Assembly: GCA_016781925.1 (NCBI GenBank) | Contig: JADDPH010000076.1 | Span: 1 to 49,920 of the forward strand | DNA length: 49,920 bases | Direction: 5' to 3' | Source of the DNA: Sphaerobacteraceae bacterium | GTDB taxonomy: Bacteria > Chloroflexota > Chloroflexia > Thermomicrobiales > UBA6265 | Notes under the pieces: generated by a model | The model's database searches: none | What the model was told of the DNA's origin: nothing | What the model saw: the letters and a program-made list of their open reading frames with translations, nothing else | Shown here: piece after piece, positions 1-9,255 of the stretch | How the letters are laid out: the number at the start of each line of letters is the position of its first letter | How positions within the stretch are numbered: the first letter of the stretch is position 1 | Made by a program: the position numbers and the translations under genes

Positions 1-1
1 G

Positions 2-274
2 CTTGCAGGCGTTGCGACAACCCGAGGCGCCGCGCTGGAAGCGGCCCGTCTGTTCGGGGCAGCCGACGCGCTGCGGAACACAATCGGAGTCCCAATTCCA
101 CCGGCCTATAGACCTGAGTACGACCATCACGTAACGACTGCCCGCACGATCGAACACGAGATCTTCTTCGGCGCCGCATGGGAAGAGGGCCGGGCACTGA
201 GCGTAGACCAGGCCGTCTCGGAGGCACTGGTTTCCTCTGTTCCCATGCCAGAGGGCGCGTCAACAGAGGATTAA
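2..274 (+). CDS. C-terminal fragment of a LuxR-type/AAA ATPase regulator-like protein (5' end outside window)
   Basis: Open frame from base 2 to TAA at 272-274: LAGVATTRGAALEAARLFGAADALRNTIGVPIPPAYRPEY...FFGAAWEEGRALSVDQAVSEAL. The AARLFGAA.ALR..IG.P and AAWEEGRALS..QAV..AL pattern resembles the C-termini of large ATPase/LuxR regulators. Confidence 0.55.
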   Translation, partial: LAGVATTRGAALEAARLFGAADALRNTIGVPIPPAYRPEYDHHVTTARTIEHEIFFGAAWEEGRALSVDQAVSEALVSSVPMPEGASTED

Positions 275-319
275 CACCTAAAGAACTATTTCGTCCTCGG
301 CTATTTCGTCCGCGGCATC

Positions 320-2053
320 TTGCGCGAGGACCGGACCCCCGCTATCCTCCGCGCACTCTCGGGAATGATGGTGGACGCAGCGGCCGAGGGCGGTACGCTG
401 GGCAACGGGCGGGCGCGTACGCTGGAGCCGGAGATGAGGACCAGGATGGACCGGCTGACCCCGCCTCAAGCCGCTGAGCCCGGCTCGACCGGACCCGAAC
501 TCGCGGCACTTGACGCGCCAACGGCGGCCGCGGTCGTCGAACTGGTCGGGGTGACGAAGGGGTTCGGGGCGGTTCAGGCGCTGCGGGGCGTGGACCTAGC
601 GCTCTACCCGGGCGAGGTCCACGCCCTGGTGGGGGAGAACGGGGCCGGCAAGTCGACCCTGGTCAAGATGCTAGCAGGGGTCCACCGCCCGGACAGCGGC
701 ATCCTCCGCGTCGGCGGCGTCGAGACCGTCTTTCACGGTCCGCTCGATGCACGCAACCAGGGCGTCGCGGTGATCCACCAGCACCCGACCCTCTTCCCGG
801 ACCTGGATGTCGCCGAGAACGTCTTTATGGGGCGCCAGCCCCGAGACCGGACTGGCCGCGTTGATTGGCGGACGATGTACCGGGAGGTCGAGCGGCTGCT
901 GGGCACGCTCGGGGTCCGGATCGGCGTTCGTACGCCCGTCAAGGCCCTCTCGGTGGCCGACCAGCAGCTGGTCGAGATCGCCAAGGCGCTCTCGCTCAAC
1001 GCCCGCGTTCTGGTGATGGACGAGCCGACGGCCTCCCTCTCCGCTCGCGAGGTGGACCGGCTTTTCGCCATCGTGCGGCAACTCCGGGCGCAGGGTGTCG
1101 CCATCCTGTTCGTCAGCCACCGGTTAGAGGAGATCTTCGCCCTCTCGGACCGGATTACGGTCTTCCGGGACGGCGCCCATGTGATCACGGCGCCCGCGGC
1201 CGAGTTGACGACCGAGGCGACCATCCGCCACATAGTCGGCCGCAAGCTGGAGGCGCTCTTCCCGAAGGAGCATGCCGAGATCGGCCAGGTGGTGCTGGAG
1301 GTGCGGGGGCTGACCCGGACCGGGGTGTTTCGCGACGTCGGGTTCCGGCTGCGGCGGGGCGAGATTCTGGGGTTCTTCGGGCTGGTCGGCGCGGGCCGGA
1401 CGGAGGTCGCCCGGGTCCTTTTCGGTGCGGACCGGGCGGACAGGGGCGAGATCCGGCTGGACGGGCACCCGGTGGTCATTGACTCGCCGCTGATGGCGCT
1501 GCGCCACGGAATCGGCTACGTGCCAGAGGACCGACACGGGCAGGGGCTGGTGCTGGACTTTCCGATCTCCGCCAACGTGACGCTGCCGATTCTGGCTCGG
1601 GTCAGCCGTCTCGGGCTGCTGGACCGCCGGCGGGAGCGGGAGATCGCAGCCGATTTCGTGAAAAGGCTCCAGGTGAAGGCGGCGGGGCTGGATGCGCCGG
1701 CAACCTCCCTCTCCGGCGGCAATCAACAGAAGGTGGTGCTGGCCAAGTGGCTGGCGACCGACCCGAAGGTGCTCATCCTCGACGAGCCGACCCGCGGCAT
1801 CGACATCGGAACCAAGGCGGAGGTGCACCGGATCGTCTCCCACCTGGCGACCCAGGGGATGGCAATCATCCTGATCTCCAGCGAGCTGCCGGAGGTGCTC
1901 GCGATGGCGGACCGGGTCGTGGTGATGCACGAGGGCCGGGTGACCGGGGAGTTCGGGCGCGCGGAGGCGAACCAGGAAAACGTGATGTTCGCGGCGACCG
2001 GGCAGACGGCCGCGCCGGTGGGATCAGGGGTGGGGGGGAATGGCCTCGCCTAG
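320..2053 (+). CDS. Sugar ABC transporter ATP-binding protein with two ABC domains (RbsA/MglA-like; probable rhamnose importer)
   Basis: Walker A GENGAGKST, signatures LSVADQQ and LSGGNQQK, Walker B VLVMDEPTA and VLILDEPTRGIDIG; followed by two permeases and a binding protein. True start may lie downstream of 320 (e.g. near 366 or 435). Confidence 0.93.
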   Translation: MREDRTPAILRALSGMMVDAAAEGGTLGNGRARTLEPEMRTRMDRLTPPQAAEPGSTGPELAALDAPTAAAVVELVGVTKGFGAVQALRGVDLALYPGEVHALVGENGAGKSTLVKMLAGVHRPDSGILRVGGVETVFHGPLDARNQGVAVIHQHPTLFPDLDVAENVFMGRQPRDRTGRVDWRTMYREVERLLGTLGVRIGVRTPVKALSVADQQLVEIAKALSLNARVLVMDEPTASLSAREVDRLFAIVRQLRAQGVAILFVSHRLEEIFALSDRITVFRDGAHVITAPAAELTTEATIRHIVGRKLEALFPKEHAEIGQVVLEVRGLTRTGVFRDVGFRLRRGEILGFFGLVGAGRTEVARVLFGADRADRGEIRLDGHPVVIDSPLMALRHGIGYVPEDRHGQGLVLDFPISANVTLPILARVSRLGLLDRRREREIAADFVKRLQVKAAGLDAPATSLSGGNQQKVVLAKWLATDPKVLILDEPTRGIDIGTKAEVHRIVSHLATQGMAIILISSELPEVLAMADRVVVMHEGRVTGEFGRAEANQENVMFAATGQTAAPVGSGVGGNGLA

Positions 2054-3080
2054 CCGGGCGCTGGAGCCCACCCGTACGGGAGCCCAGCTCCGCGCCGACC
2101 GCCTCGTCGGGCTCGTCGGCCGCGTGCGGGAGTTGGGGCTGCTGATCGCCCTGGCGGCGATCGTGGCGGTGGTCGGGGCGCAGCAGTCGCGGTTCCTGAC
2201 CGCGAGCAACGCCCGCCAGATCCTGCTCGCGGTCTCGATCCTGGCCATCCTCGCGGTTGGGCAGACCCTGGTGGTGCTGACCCGGAACGTGGATCTCTCG
2301 GTGGCCTCGATGGTGGGGCTGGTGGCCTACGTCGCCGGGAGCATCCTGCGCGACAACCCCGGGTTCAGTGTGCCGCTTGTGGTGCTGATCGGCTGTGCGC
2401 TGGGGATGGGGCTGGGCGCGGTCAACGGCGCGCTCGTCACCGTGGGGCGGGTGCCGGCCATCGTCGCGACGCTGGGGACGCTTTATGTCTTCCGCGGGGT
2501 CGACTACTGGATCGCCAGCGGCAAGCAGGTGGTCGTCGCCGACGTGCCTCAATCGTACCGCGACATCGCGATGACCCGGGTGAGCGGGGTGCCGACGCCG
2601 ATCATCTTCGCCGCGGTCATCGCCCTCCTGGTCGCCTACGCCCTCCGCTACACCCGGGTCGGCCGCCAACTCTACGCGATCGGCAGCAACCCCGACGCGG
2701 CGCGGCTAGCCGGCATTCGGAGCGGGCGGCTGGTCTTCGGCGCCTTCGTCGCCTCGGGGCTGCTGGCCGGGATCGGCGGGATCCTGTGGGGGTCGCGGTT
2801 CGGGGCGATCGACGCCCGCGCCGCTTCCGGCTACGAGCTTCAAGTGGTGGCCGCGGTGGTGGTCGGCGGGGTGAACATCTTCGGCGGCTCCGGAACGGTG
2901 ATGGGCGCGGTGCTCGGCGCGGTACTGCTGGGCACCATTGCCAACGCCCTCACGATCCTCCGCCTCAACCCGTTCTGGCTCCAGGCCATCTCGGGCGGGG
3001 CGATCCTGGTCGCGGTCACGATCGACCTCCTAATCACGCACCGCTTGCAGCGGGCGTTGATCGCCCGGAGACACCGGTGA
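2040..3080 (+). CDS. Sugar ABC transporter permease (RbsC-like)
   Basis: Multi-TM protein with GQTLVVLTRNVDLSVASMVGL and AVVVGGVNIFGGSGTVMGAVLGA motifs; overlaps the upstream ATPase stop. Confidence 0.92.
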   Translation: MASPSRALEPTRTGAQLRADRLVGLVGRVRELGLLIALAAIVAVVGAQQSRFLTASNARQILLAVSILAILAVGQTLVVLTRNVDLSVASMVGLVAYVAGSILRDNPGFSVPLVVLIGCALGMGLGAVNGALVTVGRVPAIVATLGTLYVFRGVDYWIASGKQVVVADVPQSYRDIAMTRVSGVPTPIIFAAVIALLVAYALRYTRVGRQLYAIGSNPDAARLAGIRSGRLVFGAFVASGLLAGIGGILWGSRFGAIDARAASGYELQVVAAVVVGGVNIFGGSGTVMGAVLGAVLLGTIANALTILRLNPFWLQAISGGAILVAVTIDLLITHRLQRALIARRHR

Positions 3081-4093
3081 ACGCGCGGACTAGGCTCGCC
3101 TCGCTGGCGCGGTGGGAAACGCTGCTGGTGCTACTGCTGATCGGCACCCTGATCTGGGGGACCGCCCGATCGCCCTACTTCTGGCAGGGCAGCAACTTCT
3201 CGGTCGCCACCAGCACCTTCATGGAGCGGGCGATCATGGCCCTGCCCATGACGCTCGTGATCATCTCCGGGGAGATCGACCTCTCGGTTGCCTCTATCCT
3301 CGGGCTGTCGAGCGCCATCCTCGGGGTGAGCTGGGAGGCCGGTTTTCCGCTCTGGTTCTGCATCGTGCTGGCGCTGCTCACCGGTGCCGCGGCGGGGCTC
3401 GTCAACGGGCTGCTGGTGACAAAAGTCGGGCTGCCGTCGCTGGTGGTCACCCTCGGCACGCTGGCGCTCTACCGCGGCCTTGCCTATGTGGTGCTCAACC
3501 AGCAGGCAATCAGCGACTACCCCCCGGCGTTTACCAGGTTCGGCTACGGCAACGTCAACGGCACCCAGATCCCCTGGTCGATGTTGCTGTTCCTGGCCCT
3601 TCTCGCCGTCTTTGCGGTGATCCTGCACCGGAGCTGGGTGGGCCGGCAGATCTACGCCGCCGGGCTGAACCAGGAAGCGGCACGCTTCGCCGCGGTGCAG
3701 GTCGCGCGGATCAAGATCTGGCTCTACGTCGCGTCCGGGACCATGGCGGCGGTGGCCGGGATCGTCTTCACGGCCCGCATCTCCAGCAGCCGGGCCGACA
3801 ACGCGGTCGGCTTCGAGCTGGACGTGATCGCGGCGGTCCTGCTCGGCGGGGTCAGCATCTTCGGCGGCCGGGGCACGCTGCTCGGCGTACTCCTCTCGCT
3901 GGCCGTCGTCGCGACGCTGCGCAACGCCCTGGCGATCACCAACGTCGGACCGGAGATCCAGGGAATCGCCGTCGGCGGTCTCCTGATCCTCTCGGTCCTG
4001 GGTCCCAACATCGCGCGGAGCCTTTCTCGGGGCCGCTCCCGCCCGATCGCCGGCACCCGCGGCCTGCGACCGGAGCCGGAACCTGGCCGGTGA
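3077..4093 (+). CDS. Sugar ABC transporter permease, second subunit (RbsC-like)
   Basis: Probable GTG start at 3077 overlapping the previous TGA (GTGA). GEIDLSVASILGLSSAILG and AAVLLGGVSIFGGRGTLLG motifs. The ORF track extends upstream out of context. Confidence 0.9.
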   Translation: MNARTRLASLARWETLLVLLLIGTLIWGTARSPYFWQGSNFSVATSTFMERAIMALPMTLVIISGEIDLSVASILGLSSAILGVSWEAGFPLWFCIVLALLTGAAAGLVNGLLVTKVGLPSLVVTLGTLALYRGLAYVVLNQQAISDYPPAFTRFGYGNVNGTQIPWSMLLFLALLAVFAVILHRSWVGRQIYAAGLNQEAARFAAVQVARIKIWLYVASGTMAAVAGIVFTARISSSRADNAVGFELDVIAAVLLGGVSIFGGRGTLLGVLLSLAVVATLRNALAITNVGPEIQGIAVGGLLILSVLGPNIARSLSRGRSRPIAGTRGLRPEPEPGR

Positions 4094-4205
4094 CCGACGA
4101 AGCGGCTGGAGAAAGGAGGAGGGTGGGAAAGCGGGAGCGGGAGACGTGGAGCCGCAAGGTCGCGATCGTTCCAAACGGACGTTCGGTGCGGATGAGGAGG
4201 AACGG

Positions 4206-5378
4206 GTGAAGACGCGTGTCATGATGCTCCGTCTGCTAATGGTCTTCGCGCTGGCGGTCGTCACCGTCGGGGCGGTTGGGGTCCGAGGTTCGGGGATGGC
4301 GCTGGCTCAGGACAACATGTCCTGCGCGGGCGAGCCGATCGGCGGCGACGCGGCAGCGGCCAGCCCCGAGGCGGGCGCAAGTCCCACGGCCGGGATGGAC
4401 ATGGGCATGGGCAGCCCCATGGCGGGGATGGAGATGGGGACCCCTGCCGCCGGTGGCGGCGGTGACCTGAACATCGCCTTCCTGCCGAAGGACGTGGTCA
4501 ACCCCTACTTCGGCACCGCCGCCCAGGGCGGACAGGGGGCCGCCGCCGAGCTTGGCGGCCAGTTCCAGCAGGTCGGCCCGCAGACCTCCAACGCGGCGGA
4601 GCAGGTCACCTACATCCAGACCCTGACCCAGCAGCAGGTCGGCGCGATCGCCGTCTCCGCCAACGACCCGAACGCGCTGGCGCAGTCCCTCAAGGACGCG
4701 ATGGCCCAGGGCATCAAGGTCGTCAGCTTCGACTCCGATGTCGCACCGGACGCCCGCCAGATCTTCGTGAACCAGGCCAACGCGGAGCAGATCGGGCGGA
4801 TCGAGGTCCAGATCATGGGCCGGCTGCTCAACTGCCAGGGCGAGATCGCGATCCTCTCGGCCGCAAGCACGATGACCAACCAGAACACCTGGATCTCGTT
4901 CATGGAGGACGAGCTGTCCAAGCCGGGCTACGAGAACATGACGCTGGTCGAGACCGCCTACGGCGACGACGACCCGCAGATCAGCTACGACAAGACCGTC
5001 GAACTGCTGACGGCCTACCCGGACCTGAAGGGGATCATCTCCCCGACCACGGTTGGGATCACCGCCGCGGCGCAGGCGCTGGAGGCGGAGGGCCGCGGCG
5101 GCGACGTCCAGCTGACCGGGCTCGGCACGCCGAACCAGATGCGGGCCTACGTCAAGAGCGGCACCGTCAAGGAGTTCGCGCTCTGGAACCCGGCCGATCT
5201 CGGCTACCTGGCCTACTACGCGGCCACCCGGCTGATCACCGGTGAGATCACGGGAGCCGAGGGCGAAACGTTCGAGGCGGGCCGGCTGGGCTCCTACACC
5301 GTCGGCGCGAACGGCGAAGTCCTCCTCGGCCCACCCTTCATCTTCAACGCCGAGAACATCGACCAGTTCGACTTCTAG
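4206..5378 (+). CDS. Sugar (probable rhamnose) ABC transporter substrate-binding protein
   Basis: Signal peptide, then a periplasmic binding protein fold: DLNIAFLPKDVVNPYFGTAAQGGQGAAAELG... GIKVVSFDSDVAPDARQIFVNQANAEQIG. GTG start at 4206; the ORF track opens at 4146. Confidence 0.9.
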   Translation: MKTRVMMLRLLMVFALAVVTVGAVGVRGSGMALAQDNMSCAGEPIGGDAAAASPEAGASPTAGMDMGMGSPMAGMEMGTPAAGGGGDLNIAFLPKDVVNPYFGTAAQGGQGAAAELGGQFQQVGPQTSNAAEQVTYIQTLTQQQVGAIAVSANDPNALAQSLKDAMAQGIKVVSFDSDVAPDARQIFVNQANAEQIGRIEVQIMGRLLNCQGEIAILSAASTMTNQNTWISFMEDELSKPGYENMTLVETAYGDDDPQISYDKTVELLTAYPDLKGIISPTTVGITAAAQALEAEGRGGDVQLTGLGTPNQMRAYVKSGTVKEFALWNPADLGYLAYYAATRLITGEITGAEGETFEAGRLGSYTVGANGEVLLGPPFIFNAENIDQFDF

Positions 5379-5391
5379 CGCGACGGGAGTT

Positions 5392-5523
5392 GGGGAGTCG
5401 AGCGAGTCGAGCCGGTCGAGCCGGTCGAGGAGAAGACCGTCACCCCCAACCCCCTCTCCCGATGCACGGGAGAGGGGGCCAGCGGCAGACGTCATGGGGT
5501 GGTTCTGACCCGCTCGACTCCCC
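5392..5523. repeat. Structured intergenic element: outer 13-bp inverted repeat enclosing a 12-bp hairpin and GTCGAG-type repeats
   Basis: GGGGAGTCGAGCG (5392-5404) pairs with CGCTCGACTCCCC (5511-5523). Inside, CCCCCTCTCCCG-ATGCA-CGGGAGAGGGGG (5450-5478) is a perfect 12-bp stem. Confidence 0.75.
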
Positions 5524-5577
5524 GACCCGCTCGACAAGCTCGACTCCTCAACTCCTCGACTCCGTCGGAGGCTTCCC

Positions 5578-5946
5578 GTGACCGAAGGCGCCCGTGTGTG
5601 GCTGATCCCGGACGGCTATCTGCCTGCCCGCAGCAGCGGCGACCAGGTCAGCCACGAGGCGATCTGCTTTCTGAACACCGGCGCGGAGGAGGCCCACGTC
5701 ATGATCGCCTTCTACTTCGAGGATCGGGATCCGATCAAGGACGTGCGGGTGGTTGTCGGCGCCGAGCGGACCCTGCACCTGCGCACGGACGTCCCGGCCG
5801 CATTGGGCGGCGCCGAGATTCCCCATGGCCTCCCCTACGCCATCAGGGTGGAGAGCGACGTTCCGATCTGCGTCCAGCACTCCAGAATGGACACGTCACA
5901 GGACGCGTTGACGCTGATGACGACGATGGCGCATCCGGTTGGGTAG
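5578..5946 (+). CDS. Anabaena sensory rhodopsin transducer (ASRT)-like small beta-rich protein
   Basis: 122 aa, GTG start: VWLIPDGYLPARSSGDQVSHEAICFLNTGAEEAHVMIAFYFEDRDPIKDVRVVVGAERTLHLRTD...IPHGLPYAIRVESDVPICVQHSRMDTSQDALTLMTTMAHP. Matches the remembered ASRT pattern (EGYIP / SHETVCILN / DAHV.I..Y / S.VPIVVQHTRLD / ALLST.AY). Confidence 0.85.
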   Translation: MTEGARVWLIPDGYLPARSSGDQVSHEAICFLNTGAEEAHVMIAFYFEDRDPIKDVRVVVGAERTLHLRTDVPAALGGAEIPHGLPYAIRVESDVPICVQHSRMDTSQDALTLMTTMAHPVG

Positions 5947-6113
5947 ACGCCGGACGGCAGTGTCTAACGCCACTCGTCAGACGCCCGAGGCGAACGGAAC
6001 GTGGCGGGGAACGCAGAGTTCTGATGAGGACGGGCGGCGCGGTGATGAGGGCATCCGATGCCGTCGAGGATGCGCCCGATGGGTCTCAGGCGACTCTGCC
6101 GAGATCATGACGA

Positions 6114-7649
6114 ATGACTGAAAAACGCTCCGGCCCTTCCAACCCCGTACCCCCTATCACCCCTTCGGCCCCCGCCTACCTCGCAATCGACCTTGGGGCG
6201 GAGAGCGGACGCGGGGTGCTGGGGCGGTTCGACGGGGAGCGAGTGGCCCTGCAGGAGGTCCATCGGTTCCCGAACGTGCCGGTCCGCCTGCCCTCGGGGT
6301 TGCACTGGGACGCGCTGCGCCTCTTCAGCGAGACGACGGCAGCCCTGGTCAAGGCGGCGAGCAGCGCCAGGACGGAGTTGGAAAGCGTCGGCGTCGACGC
6401 CTGGGGGGTTGATTTCGGGTTGTTGGACCGGGACGGCGTCCTTCTCGGCAATCCCTACCACTATCGTGACCGCCGGACGGAGGGAATGAGCGCCCGGGCG
6501 AGCGAGCGCGTTCCCCGGGAGCAGATCTACCGCGCGACGGGCATCCAGGAGATGCCGATCAATACGCTCTACCAGCTTCTGGCGATGGAGGGCTCCCCGC
6601 AGCTTGCGGCCGCGGAGACGCTGCTGACAATCCCCGACCTGATCGGCTACTGGCTTTCCGGAGTCGCCGCGGGCGAGGCGACCATCGCGTCCACCACTCA
6701 GCTCTACGACCCCAGCGGGGGCGACTGGGCCCGTGGCCTCATCGCTAACTTGGGGGTGCCGCCGCACATCTTCCCGCGCCTGATTCCCCCAGGGACGAAG
6801 CTGGGCCGACTCCTGCCCCACGTCGCGGAGGAGGCCGGCGTTGAACGGCTGCCGGTGATCGCAGTCGCCTCCCACGATACGGCGTCGGCGGTTGCGGCCG
6901 TGCCCGCCGAAGGAGAAGACTTCGCCTATATCTCCAGCGGTACCTGGTCGCTGGTTGGGGTGGAGATGCCCCACCCGATCCTGGCGCCGGAGGCGATGGC
7001 GGCCAACTTCACGAACGAGGGCGGCCTCGGCGGGACGGTGCGCCTGCTGAAGAACGTGATGGGGCTGTGGCTCCTTCAGGGGTGCCGGCGAACCTGGGCC
7101 CGCGAGGGCCGGGATTTGACCTACGAGGAGATGGTCGGCCTCGCCGCCGCAGCGCCAGCGTTCGGGCCGCTGATCGACCCCGACCACCCCTCGCTGCTGC
7201 CCCACGGCGACATGCCGGCACGCATCCGCACGCTCTGCCGTGCCCACGGGCAGCAGGAGCCGGTCGAGCCGGGAGAGATCGTCCGTTGCGCACTGGAGAG
7301 CCTGGCGCTGAAGTACCGCTGGGTGCTGGAGAAACTCGAAGAGGTGACGGGCCGAGGGATCAACGTCGTCCACGTCGGCGGCGGGGGCTCACGCAACGAG
7401 TTGCTCTGCACGTTGACCGCCGCCGCGACGGGCAGGCCGGTACTGGCCGGTCCTGTCGAGGCGACGGCGCTCGGGAACGTTCTGGTCCAGGCACTTGCCC
7501 ACGGTCGGGTCGGTTCCGCTGCCGAGATCCGCGCGGTCGTCCGGCGCTCGGTCGAGGTGGTGCGCTACGATCCCCCGGCGGACCGCAGCGCATGGGACGG
7601 GGCCTTCGCCCGGATGGAGCGACTGGTAGCGGCGACGACCAAGGGCTGA
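6114..7649 (+). CDS. rhaB: Rhamnulokinase (FGGY family)
   Basis: AIDLGAESGRGVLGRFDG start; VDAWGVDFGLLDRDG; DLIGYWLSG; ASHDTASAV; YISSGTWSLVGVE; NVVHVGGGGSRNELLC. Confidence 0.93.
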   Translation: MTEKRSGPSNPVPPITPSAPAYLAIDLGAESGRGVLGRFDGERVALQEVHRFPNVPVRLPSGLHWDALRLFSETTAALVKAASSARTELESVGVDAWGVDFGLLDRDGVLLGNPYHYRDRRTEGMSARASERVPREQIYRATGIQEMPINTLYQLLAMEGSPQLAAAETLLTIPDLIGYWLSGVAAGEATIASTTQLYDPSGGDWARGLIANLGVPPHIFPRLIPPGTKLGRLLPHVAEEAGVERLPVIAVASHDTASAVAAVPAEGEDFAYISSGTWSLVGVEMPHPILAPEAMAANFTNEGGLGGTVRLLKNVMGLWLLQGCRRTWAREGRDLTYEEMVGLAAAAPAFGPLIDPDHPSLLPHGDMPARIRTLCRAHGQQEPVEPGEIVRCALESLALKYRWVLEKLEEVTGRGINVVHVGGGGSRNELLCTLTAAATGRPVLAGPVEATALGNVLVQALAHGRVGSAAEIRAVVRRSVEVVRYDPPADRSAWDGAFARMERLVAATTKG

Positions 7650-7771
7650 ACGTCTCCCTAACCCTAATGCCTAGAGGAGGACGATCCGTACCGAGTCGGC
7701 TCTGACCGGTGGCATGGCCCATTTCCCCTCACCATCGGCGGTCCAAGGAGGCGTACGCAAGGAGCCAATCC

Positions 7772-8992
7772 ATGCACCAGACGACCGACCGGGCGTACGA
7801 CGCCCTAGCTGAGACCTTGGCCGGGCAGGGGGTCGATGTTCTAGCGGTGGAGACACGGCTGCGGGCGCAGGAGGTGGAAACGCCCTCCTGGGGCTACGGC
7901 AACTCCGGCACCCGCTTCAAAGTCTTTGCGCAGCCGGGCGTGCCGAGGGACCCGTTCGAGAAGTTCGAGGACGCGGCGCAGGTCCATAAGCTGACCGGGA
8001 TCACACCCGCCGTCGCCATTCACATCCCCTGGGACAAGGTCGACGACTACGGTTCGCTGCGGCAGCATGCGGCTGATCTCGGCCTCCGGATCGGCGCCGT
8101 CAATCCGAACCTGTTCCAAGAGGAAGCGTACAAGCTCGGCAGCGTCTGCAACCCCGCCGCGGCAGTGCGACGCCAGGCGACCGATCACCTGCTGGAGTGC
8201 GTCGAGATCGCCAAGGCGACGGGCTCGACGGACCTCTCCCTCTGGTTCGCCGACGGCACCAACTACCCCGGCCAGGACTCGATCATCGAGCGGCGGGACC
8301 GGATGCGGGAGTGTTTGGCGGAGATGCATGCCGCCCTCGCCCCCGGCATGCGGATGCTGCTGGAGTACAAGTTCTACGAGCCGGCCTTCTACCACACCGA
8401 CCTGGCCGATTGGGGCACCGCGCTGGCGATGTGCCAGAAGCTCGGCGACCGGGCGCACGTCCTGGTCGATCTCGGCCACCACCCGCAGGGCACCAACGTC
8501 GAGCAGATCGTCGCACTGCTGCTGGACGAGGCACGCCTCGGCGGCTTCCATTTCAACAACCGCAAGTACGGCGACGACGACCTGATCGTCGGCTCGGTCA
8601 ACCCCTTCGAGCTGTTCCTGATCTACGTCGAGCTGACCGGGGAGGCCGCGGCGCGGCAGCAGATGTCGATCGCCTACATGATCGACCAGTCCCACAACAT
8701 CGAAGCCAAAATCGAGGCGATGCTGCTCAGCGTCCTCAACCTCCAGGAGGCGTACGCGAAGGCTCTTCTGGTCGATCGCGCCGCGCTGGCGGAGGCGCGG
8801 CAGGCGGGTGACGTTCTCGGTGCCCACCGCGCCCTGCTCGCCGCCTACGCGACGGATGTCCGCCCCCTCTGCGCCAAGGTGCGGACCGATCTCGGCGCGG
8901 CCGTGGACCCCATCGCCGCCTTCCGCGCCAGCGGTTACCAGGAACGGGTGGCTGCGAAGCGCGTCGGCGGCAGGCAGGCGAGCTGGACGTGA
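7772..8992 (+). CDS. rhaI: L-rhamnose isomerase (RhaI / Pseudomonas stutzeri-type xylose isomerase-like TIM barrel)
   Basis: [52 protein letters not shown]... [14 protein letters not shown]... [15 protein letters not shown]... [19 protein letters not shown] at 7772 has an AAGGAG upstream. Confidence 0.9.
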   Translation: MHQTTDRAYDALAETLAGQGVDVLAVETRLRAQEVETPSWGYGNSGTRFKVFAQPGVPRDPFEKFEDAAQVHKLTGITPAVAIHIPWDKVDDYGSLRQHAADLGLRIGAVNPNLFQEEAYKLGSVCNPAAAVRRQATDHLLECVEIAKATGSTDLSLWFADGTNYPGQDSIIERRDRMRECLAEMHAALAPGMRMLLEYKFYEPAFYHTDLADWGTALAMCQKLGDRAHVLVDLGHHPQGTNVEQIVALLLDEARLGGFHFNNRKYGDDDLIVGSVNPFELFLIYVELTGEAAARQQMSIAYMIDQSHNIEAKIEAMLLSVLNLQEAYAKALLVDRAALAEARQAGDVLGAHRALLAAYATDVRPLCAKVRTDLGAAVDPIAAFRASGYQERVAAKRVGGRQASWT

Positions 8993-9255
8993 CGGGAGTC
9001 GGGGAGTCGGGGAGTCGGGAAGCACCCTCTGTCGATCCACTGGAGGCGTGCTGGCTTCACACGGAAGGGTGTCCTTATCTGCGTGTCCGGGGGCTGGTAC
9101 CTACGTCGGGGGCCGCGGGGAGGGCAGGCGGCGGTGGACAGACGGCCGGCGCGGGTGCGTACCCGGTTTCGGTTCGATGCGTCCAGTCCTATACTGAGGC
9201 CCTCTCTGAAACCTTGGCGCAGCGCCGGTGAGCGACCTCCGGAGGGGAGTGTCCA

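Noticed and set aside
3131-4264. 377-aa minus ORF opposite the second permease
   Set aside because: Asp/Arg/Gln/His-rich composition typical of antisense translation of a membrane protein gene.
4236-5537. 433-aa minus ORF opposite the sugar-binding protein
   Set aside because: Low-complexity Asp/Gly/Leu/Arg shadow ORF; the + strand is clearly a periplasmic binding protein.
7841-9040. 399-aa minus ORF opposite rhaI
   Set aside because: Shadow of a well-supported isomerase gene.
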